NCBI RefSeq assembly: GCF_002939985.1
Contig: NZ_MDFM01000005.1
Coordinates: forward strand, 123,507 to 187,506
From: Xanthomonas hortorum pv. cynarae
GTDB lineage: Bacteria; Pseudomonadota; Gammaproteobacteria; Xanthomonadales; Xanthomonadaceae
Direction: 5' to 3'
DNA: 64,000 bases
Below, in pieces: positions 24,979 through 34,804 of the stretch (within the stretch, counting starts at the first letter, position 1; each line of letters starts with the position of its first letter). The notes under the pieces are model-generated. The model saw only the letters and a list, made by a program, of their open reading frames with translations, was not told where the DNA came from and searched no databases. A program made the position numbers and the translations under genes.

Positions 24979-25890
24979 ATGCATCCTTCCGAACGCGTCA
25001 AAGGCATCGACATCTTTGTCAGCGCCGCCGATGCCGGCAGCTTCACCGCCGCCGCCGAGCGGCTCAGCCTGACCAGCTCGGCAGTGGGCAAGGCCATCGC
25101 CCGCCTGGAAGCACGCCTGGGCGTGCGCCTGTTCGCGCGCACCACCCGGCGGCTGGCGCTGACCGATGCCGGCGCGGCGTTCTACCGGGTCTGCGTCAAG
25201 GTGCTCGACGAGCTGGAAGAAGCCGAGCACGTCCTGCGCGCCGAAGGCCAGGCGCCCACCGGCCGGCTGCGGCTGGACCTGCCGGTAAGCTTCGGCCGGC
25301 GCAAGGTGTTGCCGGTGTTGCTGCCGTTCTTTCAGCGCTATCCCGGCCTGCAGCCAAGCATTTCGTTCACCGATCGCTTCGTCGACATGGCCGAAGAAGG
25401 CATCGACATCGCAGTGCGCATCGGTGGGCCGGATCAGTGGCACAGCAGTCTGGGCCACCGTTATCTGGGCCATGAAAAACGCGTGTTCTGCGCCGCGCCG
25501 CAGTATCTGGCGCACCGTGGCACGCCCGACAGCATCGCTGCATTGCTGGCACACGACGCGGTGCTGTATGGCCAAGCCAATCGCAGCAGTAGCCCGTGGT
25601 TGCTGCGGCATGGCGCAGGACCGGTGGAACAACGCGCGATGGACGCGCGGGTGGTGTTCGGCAATGCAGAAGCGCAGGTGGATGCGGTGGTGGCCGGGCT
25701 GGGCATCGCGCAACTGCCGACCTGGTTGATCGATCATCATCTGCAGCGTGGCAGCCTGGTGGCAGTGCTGCCGCAGTGCGATACCGAAGGCCTGCCGCTG
25801 CATCTGGTATGGATGCGCGCGCGCCAGTTGTTGCCCAAGCTGAGCCGCTTGCTGGAATGCCTGCAGCAGGGTTTGCAGGATGCGGCGTGA
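24979..25890 (+). CDS. LysR-family transcriptional regulator
   Basis: A 303-residue protein beginning MHPSERVKGIDIFVSAADAG. It has an N-terminal helix-turn-helix (residues about 5-65, AAERLSLTSSAVGKAIARLE) and an effector domain to the end. It is divergent from the MFS exporter gene, the classic arrangement for a regulator and its drug- or sugar-efflux target. The intergenic 24876-24978 region holds the likely operator; it includes an AT-rich stretch near 24910-24965. Confidence 0.9.
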   Translation: MHPSERVKGIDIFVSAADAGSFTAAAERLSLTSSAVGKAIARLEARLGVRLFARTTRRLALTDAGAAFYRVCVKVLDELEEAEHVLRAEGQAPTGRLRLDLPVSFGRRKVLPVLLPFFQRYPGLQPSISFTDRFVDMAEEGIDIAVRIGGPDQWHSSLGHRYLGHEKRVFCAAPQYLAHRGTPDSIAALLAHDAVLYGQANRSSSPWLLRHGAGPVEQRAMDARVVFGNAEAQVDAVVAGLGIAQLPTWLIDHHLQRGSLVAVLPQCDTEGLPLHLVWMRARQLLPKLSRLLECLQQGLQDAA

Positions 25891-26168
25891 GTGCGGTGCC
25901 TTGCGCGCTGAGGCGTGCGCTGCATCGGGTTGTGCACCCTATGCATCCACTAGCGTTGGTTGCAGCGCAATTCAAGGTGCGCGTTGGTAAGCGCGTCATT
26001 ACACGCAGCAGCACGTTGCAGCACGCCAGATCGAGCCACTCACGCCGGTGTACGCATGCTCTCTAACCAGTTCAGCTTCAAATCCACTGTCTTGCGGTCG
26101 ACCCTGTTTTGTAAGGTGAACGCGTGTAGGCTGCGGGCCGGGGACGATTCCCCAACGAGGTGACCGCA

Positions 26169-26381
26169 ATGGATCGCTCCGACATGCAAGTGTCCGATCT
26201 CATGGTCCTGGAGTTGCAAGGGTTCCACGATGCCTATGGCAATGGACCGGACTTCTGGGACGCGTATCAACGCATCATGACCAGTGCCGCGCAAGCCGGC
26301 GGCGACGTGATCGCGCTGGCCAACGAAATGGCGTCCCTGGCGCAGGGGCTTGGCGTGATCAAGCGCGCGCAGTTGCTGTAA
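26169..26381 (+). CDS. small hypothetical protein
   Basis: A 70-residue protein from ATG 26169. The sequence AACGAGGTGACCGCA upstream supplies a near-perfect ribosome-binding site, so GTG 26160 is less likely. It is helical and neutral to acidic (MDRSDMQVSDLMVLELQGFH), without signal or membrane segment. No family is recognised. It stands alone, with a 278-base gap after the LysR gene and an AT-rich region at 26068-26115 that could be its promoter. Confidence 0.6.
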   Translation: MDRSDMQVSDLMVLELQGFHDAYGNGPDFWDAYQRIMTSAAQAGGDVIALANEMASLAQGLGVIKRAQLL

Positions 26382-26568
26382 CTGCCGATTGCGCCGCCTG
26401 CCGGCGATGCCGGTTTGCCTGCCAGGCGCAGGCGCTTGTCGAAGCCGACGATTGTGGCGCTGTCTCTTTAACCGGCCGCCGTGTTTACGCCGCGCGCAGC
26501 AACATCCATCACCAACATCTAGCTAGAGACAGCCACACCGCAGGCGGGCTGCCACCGCGACGCGTGGC

Positions 26569-26847
26569 TTACTTGACGTCGGTTGTTTCGGTTGTTTCGG
26601 TTGTCTCTGTCGCTTCTTCAGACGCGTCTGTTGTCTTGACGGCCGGCTTTGCGGCGACGGCTGCAGCCGGTGCAGCGTCGGACTCGCCGCGCTTCTTGTC
26701 ACGCCGCAGCGGCGTATCGCCCAGACGCTCGATCGCGCCACCGGACTGCTGAAACGCTTCCAGATCAGCAGCCAGGCGCTGTTCTGACAAGCGCGGCTTG
26801 CCTGGCTGATTGCTCACGGTCATCGACTGGCGGCGGGAATTATTCAT
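26569..26847 (-). CDS. small hydrophilic hypothetical protein
   Basis: A 92-residue protein with AGGA eight bases before ATG 26847. It has a charged N-terminal half (GKPRLSEQRLAADLEAFQQS) and an Ala/Thr/Glu low-complexity C-terminus in which a Thr-Glu-Thr unit repeats three times. It is predicted disordered. It lies nine bases after the YkgJ-type gene on the same strand, so the two are probably co-transcribed. The family is not recognised. Confidence 0.6.
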   Translation of the reverse strand: MNNSRRQSMTVSNQPGKPRLSEQRLAADLEAFQQSGGAIERLGDTPLRRDKKRGESDAAPAAAVAAKPAVKTTDASEEATETTETTETTDVK

Positions 26848-26856
26848 CGCAAATCC

Positions 26857-27219
26857 TCATGCGTTGTAGAGCGTCAAGGGAATGCCCCGGCGGCGCTGAT
26901 CGTCGTAGGTGGCACGCACGTCGCGGCAATACGGGCCGGACATGACGAAACGGCGGCAGATGGCCGGCCGTGTGTCGTAGATCGAGCAACACATGCGCGC
27001 CGCATCGATGGCCACGCACCAACCTTCCTCGTCACGCGCCATCACGTGCCAGCCTTGCGGCGTCACGGTGGTCAGATGGTTTGGAATGCGGTCGGTTGAG
27101 TCGACCATGACAGTGAGCCGGCAACAGACGGCGTCGCAGCGTTCGCAGAGATTCTTGATGGAGAAGGCCAGATAGTAGTGAAGGCGACACCGGGCTCCGG
27201 CCGCCTCTGCACCATACAC
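26857..27219 (-). CDS. YkgJ-type cysteine-cluster protein
   Basis: About 120 residues with the cysteine pattern of the YkgJ/Fe-S-zinc oxidoreductase-like family: CERCDAVCCRLTV near the N-terminus, then GWCVAIDAARMCCSIYDTRP and an AICRRF motif. The family probably binds zinc or an iron-sulfur cluster; its biochemical role is unsettled. The start is uncertain: ATG 27219 is the only ATG, and the first about 25 residues are atypical. It is the first gene of a pair with the 26569 gene. Confidence 0.7.
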   Translation of the reverse strand: MYGAEAAGARCRLHYYLAFSIKNLCERCDAVCCRLTVMVDSTDRIPNHLTTVTPQGWHVMARDEEGWCVAIDAARMCCSIYDTRPAICRRFVMSGPYCRDVRATYDDQRRRGIPLTLYNA

Positions 27220-27289
27220 CCTGGGCGTGCCGGGGTGTGAACCGTGCCCCCCGATTCGCTTTGCAGGGCTTGGCGGTTACGCCGCGGCG

Positions 27290-27322
27290 CAGGCGATGCA
27301 GGCGATGCAGGCGATGCAGGCG
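27290..27322. repeat. 9-bp tandem repeat CAGGCGATG, about 3.7 copies
   Basis: CAGGCGATG occurs three times head to tail, followed by CAGGCG. It lies upstream of the YkgJ-type gene and upstream of the small gene at 27450. Copy number in such short repeats tends to vary by replication slippage. No function is evident. Confidence 0.8.
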
Positions 27323-27410
27323 CGCCGCGCAGCGGGCTTGTGGAATGCGTTGCCTTTGTCGCCTCGATGCGAAGACCGCTTTCACCTGCGTCATCGCTGC
27401 GTCGCCGTAG

Positions 27411-27617
<207 letters not shown>

Positions 27618-27695
27618 TCCGCATCCCAAACGAGTGAGATAGACAAGCGGCGCCCTCATCGATTGCGCCGCTTGTGTTTGCCTGTTCGCCAGCGG

Positions 27696-28859
27696 TTACG
27701 GCGTCAGCACGACCTTGCGGCAATCGTCCTGCTTCTTGTCGAACAATTCGTAGCCGCGCGCTGCGTCGGCCAACGGCATGCGGTGCGAAATGATCGCGCT
27801 CGGCTTGAGGTCGCCGTTGCCGATATGTTCCAGCAACTGCGGCATATGTTTCTGCACATGGGTCTGGCCCATCTTGAAGGTCAGCCCCTTGTCGAAGGCA
27901 TCGCCGAACAGGAAAGCGTGGATAAAGCCGGCATACACGCCCGGCACGCTGACCACGCCACAACGACGCGTCGCTGCGATGCATTGACGGATCGCCACAC
28001 CGCTGCTGCCTTCCAGCTTCAAGGTGGTCAGTGCGGTTTCCACCGCGCTGCCTTCGGCCTCGAAGCCCACCGCTTCGATGCTGGCATCCACGCCGCGGCC
28101 ATCGGTCTGCGAGACGATCACATCGGCCGGGTCGTCGATCTCGTCGAAGTTGATCGGGATGACGCCATACGCCTTGGAGGCGAAGTCGAGCCGATACGCG
28201 TGGCGGTCCACCATGAAGATACGTTCGGCACCCAGCATGCGGCAGCACGCTGCGGCCATCAGACCGACCGGGCCGGCGCCGAAGATGGCCACGGTGGAGC
28301 CTTGTTTGACGCCGGCATCGACCACGGCTTGATAACCGGTGGGCAAGATGTCGGATAGGAACAACACCTGCTCGTCATGCAGGACATCGGGCACCACCAG
28401 CGGGCCGACGTTGGCCTTGGGCACACGCACGTATTCGGCCTGCCCGCCCGACAGACCACCGTAGAGATGGCTGAAGCCGAACAAGGCCGCCGGTGGGCGC
28501 ATGTCCTTGTGATTCAATGCCGCGCCCTTGCCGGTGTTGGTGGTTTCGCACGCGGAAAATTCCTGCAGCGCGCAATGGAAGCAGCGCCCGCAGGCGACCA
28601 CGAACGGAATCACCACGCGGTCGCCGGGTTTGACTGCAGTGACATCGGGGCCAACGTCTTCGACGATGCCCATGAATTCATGGCCGAGAATGTCACCATG
28701 CCGCAGATCGGGAATTTTGCCGCGATACAGATGCAGATCCGAGCCGCAGATGGCTGTTGCGGTGACGCGCAGGATCAGATCGTCGCGTTCGACAAGAACC
28801 GGATCCGGCACGGTTTCAACTCGTACATCGCGTGAGCCGTGATAGTTGAGGGCAAGCAT
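27696..28859 (-). CDS. zinc-dependent alcohol dehydrogenase, formaldehyde-dehydrogenase-like
   Basis: A 387-residue medium-chain dehydrogenase. The catalytic zinc site is visible in [14 protein letters not shown] and [12 protein letters not shown]. The structural zinc loop is [15 protein letters not shown]. The Rossmann motif is [20 protein letters not shown]. The length and the extra insert after the structural loop ([20 protein letters not shown]) are those of glutathione-independent formaldehyde-dehydrogenase-like enzymes. It oxidises an alcohol or aldehyde with NAD(P); the substrate is unknown. It stands alone, divergent from the DUF4142 gene, with 260 bases between them. Confidence 0.88.
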   Translation of the reverse strand: MLALNYHGSRDVRVETVPDPVLVERDDLILRVTATAICGSDLHLYRGKIPDLRHGDILGHEFMGIVEDVGPDVTAVKPGDRVVIPFVVACGRCFHCALQEFSACETTNTGKGAALNHKDMRPPAALFGFSHLYGGLSGGQAEYVRVPKANVGPLVVPDVLHDEQVLFLSDILPTGYQAVVDAGVKQGSTVAIFGAGPVGLMAAACCRMLGAERIFMVDRHAYRLDFASKAYGVIPINFDEIDDPADVIVSQTDGRGVDASIEAVGFEAEGSAVETALTTLKLEGSSGVAIRQCIAATRRCGVVSVPGVYAGFIHAFLFGDAFDKGLTFKMGQTHVQKHMPQLLEHIGNGDLKPSAIISHRMPLADAARGYELFDKKQDDCRKVVLTP

Positions 28860-29119
28860 TGAGATCTCCCGAAAAGGCCGTCGATGCGCGGCAACCCATG
28901 CAGTGTTCGTGCAGCATCGTTAAGCCCATCAGCACACAGCGTGCGCATGGTGTGGACGCGTCCGATTGGCGACGCGGCGTTGATGCGCAAGTCACGTCTG
29001 GATAACCCTCGCACTCGCACCCTGAGATCACTCGTCAAATCGCTTGCAGTCATTCCACACATCGCGATGCGAACCCGACAATCAATGATCGCCAAGCAAC
29101 GATCACTCAGGAGGCAGTA

Positions 29120-29764
29120 ATGGGACTTTTCAAGATGGTAACCGCCGGCGCCGTGGGCTATGTGGCATACAAGGCGTGGCAGCGTCGTCAGGGCCAATCG
29201 ACCGATGCGACCAGCGACACCAGCAGCGACCGCGACATTCAACAGACCACGTTGACCGGACCTGCCGCCAAGAGTGCGACACCACCGCATGGCGACCCGC
29301 TACGCACCGACGCCAACATCTCCACCGATCGCAAGCAGGCATTGGGCGCACTGGTCATCTTCAACGAACAGGAGCGCACACTGGCGCAACTGGCTGTGGT
29401 GAAGGGCATCAGCGGGGAATCGCTGCAGTTCGCACGCAAGATGGATGAAGCCCACAGCGCCGCGCTCACCGACCTCAGCCGTTTTGCGCCGGACCGCAAT
29501 GGCACTTTGGCGCAGGCCGCATCCGCACGTGCGGACGGCACCCGCAAGCGTCTGGACGGGTTGAACGGCAAGGAATTCGAAACGCAGTACCTGCAGGCCA
29601 GCGTGACCAGCCATGAGCAGGCGCTGGCACTGCTGGATACGCAATTGAGCAGCGAGCCGGGGTCGAGCGATCTGGGCAAGGAGCTGCAGCGTGCCCGCGA
29701 AACCATTGCCCAGCACCTTGAACATGCCAAGGCGCTGCGCACCAAGTCGACCCAGCCGCACTGA
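29120..29764 (+). CDS. DUF4142-family protein
   Basis: A 214-residue protein; ATG 29120 follows CAGGAGGCAGTA, an excellent ribosome-binding site. The short N-terminal hydrophobic stretch (MVTAGAVGYVAYKAW) may be a membrane anchor. A low-complexity linker (residues 20-50) precedes the ferritin-like four-helix DUF4142 domain (LQFARKMDEAHSAALTDLSR to the C-terminus). DUF4142 proteins are often stress-induced and periplasmic; no catalytic role is established. A hairpin terminator follows at 29827-29866. Confidence 0.82.
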   Translation: MGLFKMVTAGAVGYVAYKAWQRRQGQSTDATSDTSSDRDIQQTTLTGPAAKSATPPHGDPLRTDANISTDRKQALGALVIFNEQERTLAQLAVVKGISGESLQFARKMDEAHSAALTDLSRFAPDRNGTLAQAASARADGTRKRLDGLNGKEFETQYLQASVTSHEQALALLDTQLSSEPGSSDLGKELQRARETIAQHLEHAKALRTKSTQPH

Positions 29765-29779
29765 TCGATTGATTGGTGG

Positions 29780-29866
29780 TCGCTCTTGTAGCGGCCAACA
29801 AAATGAATGCTAGCGGCCAACAAAACGACTGCGCTCACCGTCAGGTGGGCGCAGTTGTCTTTTTGT
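29780..29866 (+). terminator. intrinsic terminator built from the AGCGGCTAACAAAA repeat family
   Basis: Stem ACTGCGCTCACC and GGTGGGCGCAGT with loop GTCA (29828-29855), followed by TCTTTTTG. Directly before it AGCGGCCAACAAAA occurs twice, and the stem echoes the CCGTCAGGCGGGTGCGG part of the 49713 element. It ends the DUF4142 transcript and looks like a domesticated repeat copy. Confidence 0.65.
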
Positions 29867-30063
29867 TTCCGGTTCGCAGATGAGCAGGTTGGAAGTGCGA
29901 TGTCCTCATCGCTTGATTGGCTCTGCGGTGTCATGGGTGCCGGTACATAGCAGTCTTGGGTGGATGCATGGCGTGTTCCGACACTGGATGTGGCACTACG
30001 CATCGACTATCGCCGTGCACGACGCCTGCCGGTTTTGTGCGAAGGCTTCGGTCTGCTGCAGGC

Positions 30064-30165
30064 GCTTGCACGCGTACCGGCGTGGGACACGCCGCAAGTA
30101 CGTCCATGTAGGCTCTTACGCGGCATCCATGCCGCGTAAGGTCCCACGCCGGCACGCGTGCAAGC
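30064..30165 (+). repeat. Xanthomonas-type hairpin repeat, copy A
   Basis: The outer arms 30064-30088 and 30141-30165 are 25 bases and complementary with one mismatch. The conserved core begins ACGCCGCAAGTACGTCC, and an inner perfect 12-bp stem has arm CTTACGCGGCAT and loop CC. The outer arm sequence (GCTTGCACGCGT...) differs from that of other copies. Confidence 0.8.
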
Positions 30166-30374
30166 ACCACCCATCGTTGTCGGTTGCTGGAGAAAAAGCG
30201 GCCGCTGGGCGACTGATCGCATCTTGGAAAGTGGCGTTCGCTGGCGAAGTGCTGGATCTTGTTCGGCCCCATCCGATCGACGCCAAAAGCATCGCTCAGG
30301 CATCATTGCGAATCCGCAGACGTTACGCCCGGCTGAGGACATTGCTTGTCGATCAGCAGCCGCGATGAGTGGAA

Positions 30375-30481
30375 GCGCGGCGTCGTATCCGGGGGCGGGA
30401 CCATGTGGCGGCATGGATGCCGCCACTGAGCCTCCACGGACGGATTCACGGCGTGTCCCGACACCGGATGCGGCGCCGCGC
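30375..30481 (-). repeat. Xanthomonas-type hairpin repeat, copy E, variant core
   Basis: The same family in inverse orientation. The outer arms 30375-30401 and 30455-30481 are complementary over 27 positions with four deviations, two of them G-U compatible. The core reads, on the minus strand, ACGCCGTGAATCCGTCC, and the inner stem GTGGCGGCAT replaces TTACGCGGCAT, so the inner stem also co-varies. Confidence 0.75.
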
Positions 30482-30589
30482 GCAAGCCGACTCGTCACAT
30501 GACGCCTGCCAGTTTACGCAACTACTTCGGTCATTGAGCGGCACTTGCGCGCGTAATGGCTGGGAGATGCGCACGTCATCCATCTAGCA

Positions 30590-32377
30590 TTACGCTTGCG
30601 TCTGGTCAGGCGCTGCCTGCTCGAATCCAGCCGCCTGGCGCTGCCACAACCCGTCGAAGACGCCGCCATGCCCGCGCAGCTGTGCAGGATTGCCGTCTTC
30701 GATCACGCGGCCTTCCTGCAGCACCACGACGCGATCGAAGCCGATCACCGTGGATAGCCGATGGGCTACCGCCAGCACGGTGCGGTCGCGCATCAGATGA
30801 TCCAGCGCGGCCTGAATTTCCGCCTCCGATTCGGTGTCCAGTGCCGAGGTGGCTTCGTCCAGGATCAGGATCGGTGCGTCCTTGAGAAACGCACGCGCGA
30901 TGCCCAGCCGCTGCCGCTGACCACCGGACAACATCACCCCGCGCTCGCCAACCTGGGTGTCGTAGCCTTGCGGCAGTTCCCGGATGAATCCATCGCAGAA
31001 GGCATGCCGCGCGGCCTCCTGCACATCTGCATCGTTGGCGTCCGGCCGGCCATAGCGGATGTTGTCGGCAATGCTGCGGTTGAATAGCGCGGTTTCCTGC
31101 GGCACCACTGCGATCTTTTCGCGCAGGCTGTCCTGGCTGACACTGCGGATGTCCTGGCCGTCGATCAGCACGCGCCCGGATTCCACATCGTCCAGGCGCT
31201 GGATCAGCGCAATCAAGGTCGATTTGCCGGCGCCGGACGGCCCGACGATGCCTACCTTCTGGCCTGCGGGAATATGCAGATTCAAGTCGTGCAGCACCGC
31301 CGGGCGATCGGGATAGGCAAAGCGCACATGTTCGAAACGCACATCGCCTTCGGCCATCGCCAATGGCGCATCCGCGTCCACCAACGCATGCGGCTGCAGG
31401 ATGATCTGCAAGGTATCGGCGATCGCGCCCAGCTGCTGGGTGGTATCCACCAGCGTCAGCGCCAGATCGCGCGAGCCATGCAGGATGCGAAACGTCAGCG
31501 CGCTGACCAGCACCACATCGCCTGCGCTCACCGCGCCGGCACTCCACATGCCGATTGCCCAGATCAACATGCCGCCGGCCATCAACGACAGACAGATGTC
31601 ATGGATGACGCGGGCCTTTTCCACATACATCCAGCTGCGCCGGTGGGCGACCGCTTCATAGCCGATCTGTTCGGCCAGCCGTGCGCTTTCGCGATCGCGC
31701 GCGGCAAATGCCTTGATCGTCCATACATTCGACACCGCATCCACCAACTCACCGCCCACGCGTGCGGCCTGCGCGGCAAAGCGCTGATGCTTGGCGCGGC
31801 CGCGGATGCCGAAGCTGGTGATGATGGCCGCCACAATCCCGATGAAGCCGACCAGCGTGGCTGCCATGCGCCAATCCACGGTCAGCAACAACACGATGGC
31901 ACCGATGAAATCCACGATCGGCGGCACGATCTTCCACGCCAGCCCGCCGTAGATCTGCCCGGCCGCGCTGCCGAGCGCGGTGATGCGATTGCCCAGCGCA
32001 CCGGCGAAATGCTCGCTGAAATAGCGCATGGGGTGCCCGGTGAGATGGCGGAACAGATCCACCCGGATATCCACCACGCTGGCAACAACGGTGCTGCAGC
32101 CCAACCAGCCACCCAGGCGCCACAGCAGGTTTTCCACCGCAATCAGGCCGATGAAAACGCCCAGCGGCCACCACACATTGGCCTGGCTACGTTGATCGGT
32201 GGCCATCGCATCGACCAGCACCTTCATGCCGTACTGCACCGACACCGCGCAGCCGGCGGCGCCGATGATCAACAACAACAACCCACTGAAATGCCAGGGC
32301 CGTTGGCGAACGTAATGCCACAGAAAGCGTGCCGGCGTGTCCGGCAATAATTCCGGCTGGGCAGTGAGCGTTGTCAC
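30590..32377 (-). CDS. ABC exporter, fused membrane and ATPase domains
   Basis: A 595-residue half-transporter of the MsbA/lipid-exporter type with a GTG start at 32377. Six hydrophobic helices occupy residues about 30-310. The ATPase domain follows: Walker A GPSGAGKST (about residue 376), signature LSGGQRQRLGIARAFL, Walker B LILDEATSALD and H-loop VAHRLST. The start overlaps the stop of the upstream glycosidase gene by four bases (GTGA), so it is translationally coupled. It is the last gene of the galactofuranose/polysaccharide operon. Export of a lipid-linked or free glycan is an inference from that context. Confidence 0.88.
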   Translation of the reverse strand: MTTLTAQPELLPDTPARFLWHYVRQRPWHFSGLLLLIIGAAGCAVSVQYGMKVLVDAMATDQRSQANVWWPLGVFIGLIAVENLLWRLGGWLGCSTVVASVVDIRVDLFRHLTGHPMRYFSEHFAGALGNRITALGSAAGQIYGGLAWKIVPPIVDFIGAIVLLLTVDWRMAATLVGFIGIVAAIITSFGIRGRAKHQRFAAQAARVGGELVDAVSNVWTIKAFAARDRESARLAEQIGYEAVAHRRSWMYVEKARVIHDICLSLMAGGMLIWAIGMWSAGAVSAGDVVLVSALTFRILHGSRDLALTLVDTTQQLGAIADTLQIILQPHALVDADAPLAMAEGDVRFEHVRFAYPDRPAVLHDLNLHIPAGQKVGIVGPSGAGKSTLIALIQRLDDVESGRVLIDGQDIRSVSQDSLREKIAVVPQETALFNRSIADNIRYGRPDANDADVQEAARHAFCDGFIRELPQGYDTQVGERGVMLSGGQRQRLGIARAFLKDAPILILDEATSALDTESEAEIQAALDHLMRDRTVLAVAHRLSTVIGFDRVVVLQEGRVIEDGNPAQLRGHGGVFDGLWQRQAAGFEQAAPDQTQA

Positions 32378-33525
32378 GTATCGATGTCGGCCAGTGCAAG
32401 CTGCGGCACTTGCAGGCCAAAGCGTTCGTGTTCGCGACGCAGTTGTCTGGCCAGCCCGGCATGCAGTGGACGCTCGCCCTGCTCATCGGCATAACCGAAC
32501 AGGCCGGTGGGGCAATGGCGGTAGTTGTCCCAGCCCGGATAGTCCAGCACCGGGTAGAGGCAGATGCCTTCCATCGGCACGCCTTGCTGCATCGCCAGTG
32601 CCACTTCGCTGCCGACATGGTCCAGCCAGGGACCGCGTTTGTCGGCTTCGGCGCCGGTTTCGGAGACGAACATCGGGCGCCGATAACGCTGCCAGAACTC
32701 GTCGATGATGGCCGAAAACGGGCGGTAATCCGTTGAGCTGCGCAGGATCGGTGTGCCGCCCAGATACCATTGATTGTCTGCGTAGTAGTTGAGGCCGATG
32801 ATGTCCAGATGCTGCGGTATGCCCCCCAATCCGGGCCATTGCTTGCCGCAGATCATGTCCCAGGCTTCGAACTGGGACAGCCGCAGGCGCTCGGCTTCGC
32901 GGCGCGGGCCGGGGCGGTCGTTGGAGGGAATCACATGAATGGCCGGGTCCACCTGCACGAAGCGCGCGCGCGGTTCCACCTGGCGTACCGCATCGATCGC
33001 GGCGATGGTGGCGCGTACCAGCTGATGCTTGAGCTCGAAGCCGCGTCCGCGTGCCTTTGGATACATGCCTGAGTGATCGCCGCCGTTCCAGGCCCAGAAC
33101 GACATCTCGTTGACCGGGGCATAGAACGGCACCGCGTCGGTTTCGTTCTTGACGCATTGCGCGGCCGCAGCGGCAAAGCGTGCAAAGCGATCGACAAAGT
33201 GCGGCGACCAGATATCCACATCGTCCGGCCAGCCGTAATGGCACAGATCCCAGATCACCTGGGTGCCGGCGGCATTGGCCGCGTGCAGCATCGGCAAAAA
33301 ACTGGACCAATCGTAATGGCCGGGGCGTTGTTCGATCAGGTGCCAGCGCATGCCGTCGCGCACCGTACGCAAGCCTTGCGCCGAGACGGCACGGTAATCG
33401 TTGGCGGCCCAGCGGTCGTGCTTGGTGCCGGCGATCAGATCCAGCCGGCGGCCATCGCGGCGACGATGGGTCGAACACTCGAACCCCGCCATGAAAAAAC
33501 TGTCGAACACTGTGGGGGTATGCAT
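32374..33525 (-). CDS. GH1-like clan-A glycoside hydrolase
   Basis: A 383-residue TIM-barrel protein from ATG 33525. The acid/base Glu140 is in FYAPVNEMSFWAWNG and the nucleophile Glu289 in PMFVSETGAEAD. The spacing and the IWDLCHYGWP segment fit family-1-like glycosidases. There is no signal peptide, so it appears cytoplasmic. Its length is shorter than typical GH1 beta-glucosidases (about 450). Its place between the mutase and the ABC exporter suggests glycan trimming or transglycosylation during assembly. The stop overlaps the exporter's GTG start. Confidence 0.82.
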   Translation of the reverse strand: MHTPTVFDSFFMAGFECSTHRRRDGRRLDLIAGTKHDRWAANDYRAVSAQGLRTVRDGMRWHLIEQRPGHYDWSSFLPMLHAANAAGTQVIWDLCHYGWPDDVDIWSPHFVDRFARFAAAAAQCVKNETDAVPFYAPVNEMSFWAWNGGDHSGMYPKARGRGFELKHQLVRATIAAIDAVRQVEPRARFVQVDPAIHVIPSNDRPGPRREAERLRLSQFEAWDMICGKQWPGLGGIPQHLDIIGLNYYADNQWYLGGTPILRSSTDYRPFSAIIDEFWQRYRRPMFVSETGAEADKRGPWLDHVGSEVALAMQQGVPMEGICLYPVLDYPGWDNYRHCPTGLFGYADEQGERPLHAGLARQLRREHERFGLQVPQLALADIDT

Positions 33526-33616
33526 CTGACATCCTGCTGCACGATCGGTTGCACGCTGGCACCGACCATCGATGACTGCCCAGCAGCGCGAGCGCGGTGG
33601 GGCGGGGTGTTGCCGA

Positions 33617-34804
33617 TCAGACAGCCAGTTCGGCGTGACGCTGGTGTTCTGCCTCTTCGATGCGCTTGAACAAGGCCAATGCCTGGCCGACCACTTGATC
33701 CATGTTGTAGTACTTGTAGGTGCCCAGCCGCCCGAGAAAGGTGACATTGGGCGTCTCGGCCGCCAGGCGCTCGTAGCGCCGGTACAGCGCGGCATTCTCC
33801 GCACGTGGAATCGGATAATACGGGTCGCCGTCGGCCGATGGGTACTCGTGGGTGAGGCTGGTCTTGGGATGTTGCTGGCCGGTCAGATGCTTGTACTCGG
33901 TGATGCGCGTGTAGGCCACATCTTCGGCCGGGTAGTTGACCGTGGCCACCGCCTGAAAGTGTTCCTGATCCACGGTGCTGTGTTCGAACTTGAGCGAGCG
34001 ATACGGCAGCTTGCCGTAGCAATAGTCGAAGTATTCGTCCACCGGCCCGCTGTAGACCAGTTGGTCGTAGTCCAGCTCGTCGCGGATCTCGCGGTAGTCG
34101 GTATTGAGCATCACCTTGATGTTGGGGTGATCGAGCATGCGTTCGAACATGCGGGTGTAGCCGTGCAGCGGCATCTGCTGGAAGGTGTCGGTGAAGTAAC
34201 GGTCGTCGTCATTGGTGCGGGTGGGCACACGCGAGGTCACCGACTTGTCCAGCTGCGACGGATCCAAACCCCATTGCTTGCGCGTGTAGCCGCGGAAGAA
34301 GGTCTCGTACAATTCGCGGCCTACCTGGTTGATCACAACGTCTTCGCTGGTCTGGATATCGGCCACCGGTTCGGCGCGGCTGGCCAGAAATGCAGCGGCA
34401 TCTTGTTCGGTTGCAAGCTGCAAACCGTAGAGCCGGTTCAAGGTGGTCATGTTGATCGGGATCGGCACCTGCTGCTCGCCTACCTGCGCCAGCACACGAT
34501 GCGCGTACGGCCGCCACTGGGTGAAGTTGGACAGATAATCCATGATGCGCTGCGCATTGGTGTGGAATATGTGCGGGCCATAGCGATGGATCAGCACACC
34601 GGCGTCGTCATGAAAGTCGTAGGCATTGCCGCCGATATGCGGGCGGCGGTCCACCACCAGCACGCGCTTGCCCAGGCCTGCGGCCAGGCGCTCGGCCAGC
34701 ACGCTGCCGGCAAAGCCCGCGCCGATGATCAGGTAATCGAATCCGCGCCGGGTACCGTCGACGGTGCGGGTGCTCGCCAGCGGAACGGCGCCCGAAGGTG
34801 TCAT
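33617..34804 (-). CDS. glf: UDP-galactopyranose mutase
   Basis: A 395-residue flavoenzyme. ATG 34804 is chosen because it forms an ATGA overlap with the upstream glycosyltransferase stop; ATG 34813 would add three residues. The FAD-binding motif is YLIIGAGFAGSVLAERLAAG, followed by the mutase signatures RRPHIGGNAYDFHD and HRYGPHIFHTN. A conserved TDYREI and KTSLTHEYP also fit. It converts UDP-galactopyranose to UDP-galactofuranose using reduced FAD. With galE upstream it completes a UDP-glucose to UDP-Galf route. Confidence 0.93.
   Translation of the reverse strand: MTPSGAVPLASTRTVDGTRRGFDYLIIGAGFAGSVLAERLAAGLGKRVLVVDRRPHIGGNAYDFHDDAGVLIHRYGPHIFHTNAQRIMDYLSNFTQWRPYAHRVLAQVGEQQVPIPINMTTLNRLYGLQLATEQDAAAFLASRAEPVADIQTSEDVVINQVGRELYETFFRGYTRKQWGLDPSQLDKSVTSRVPTRTNDDDRYFTDTFQQMPLHGYTRMFERMLDHPNIKVMLNTDYREIRDELDYDQLVYSGPVDEYFDYCYGKLPYRSLKFEHSTVDQEHFQAVATVNYPAEDVAYTRITEYKHLTGQQHPKTSLTHEYPSADGDPYYPIPRAENAALYRRYERLAAETPNVTFLGRLGTYKYYNMDQVVGQALALFKRIEEAEHQRHAELAV

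Larger units (their letters stand above)
29867..30589. other. gene-free repeat-rich stretch left of the polysaccharide operon
   Basis: About 720 bases with no supportable gene. It holds two full hairpin-repeat copies (30064-30165 and 30375-30481) and a degenerate third around 29940-30005. It also contains paralogous spacer sequence: GACGCCTGCC near 30021 and again near 30502, each followed by an AC(T)TCGGT stretch. The short open frames here are by-products of the palindromes. Confidence 0.6.

Noticed and set aside
27290-27322. A CRISPR-like or regulatory iteron reading of the CAGGCGATG repeats
   Set aside because: The units are directly adjacent with no spacers and there are fewer than four copies. 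No cas or replication gene is nearby.
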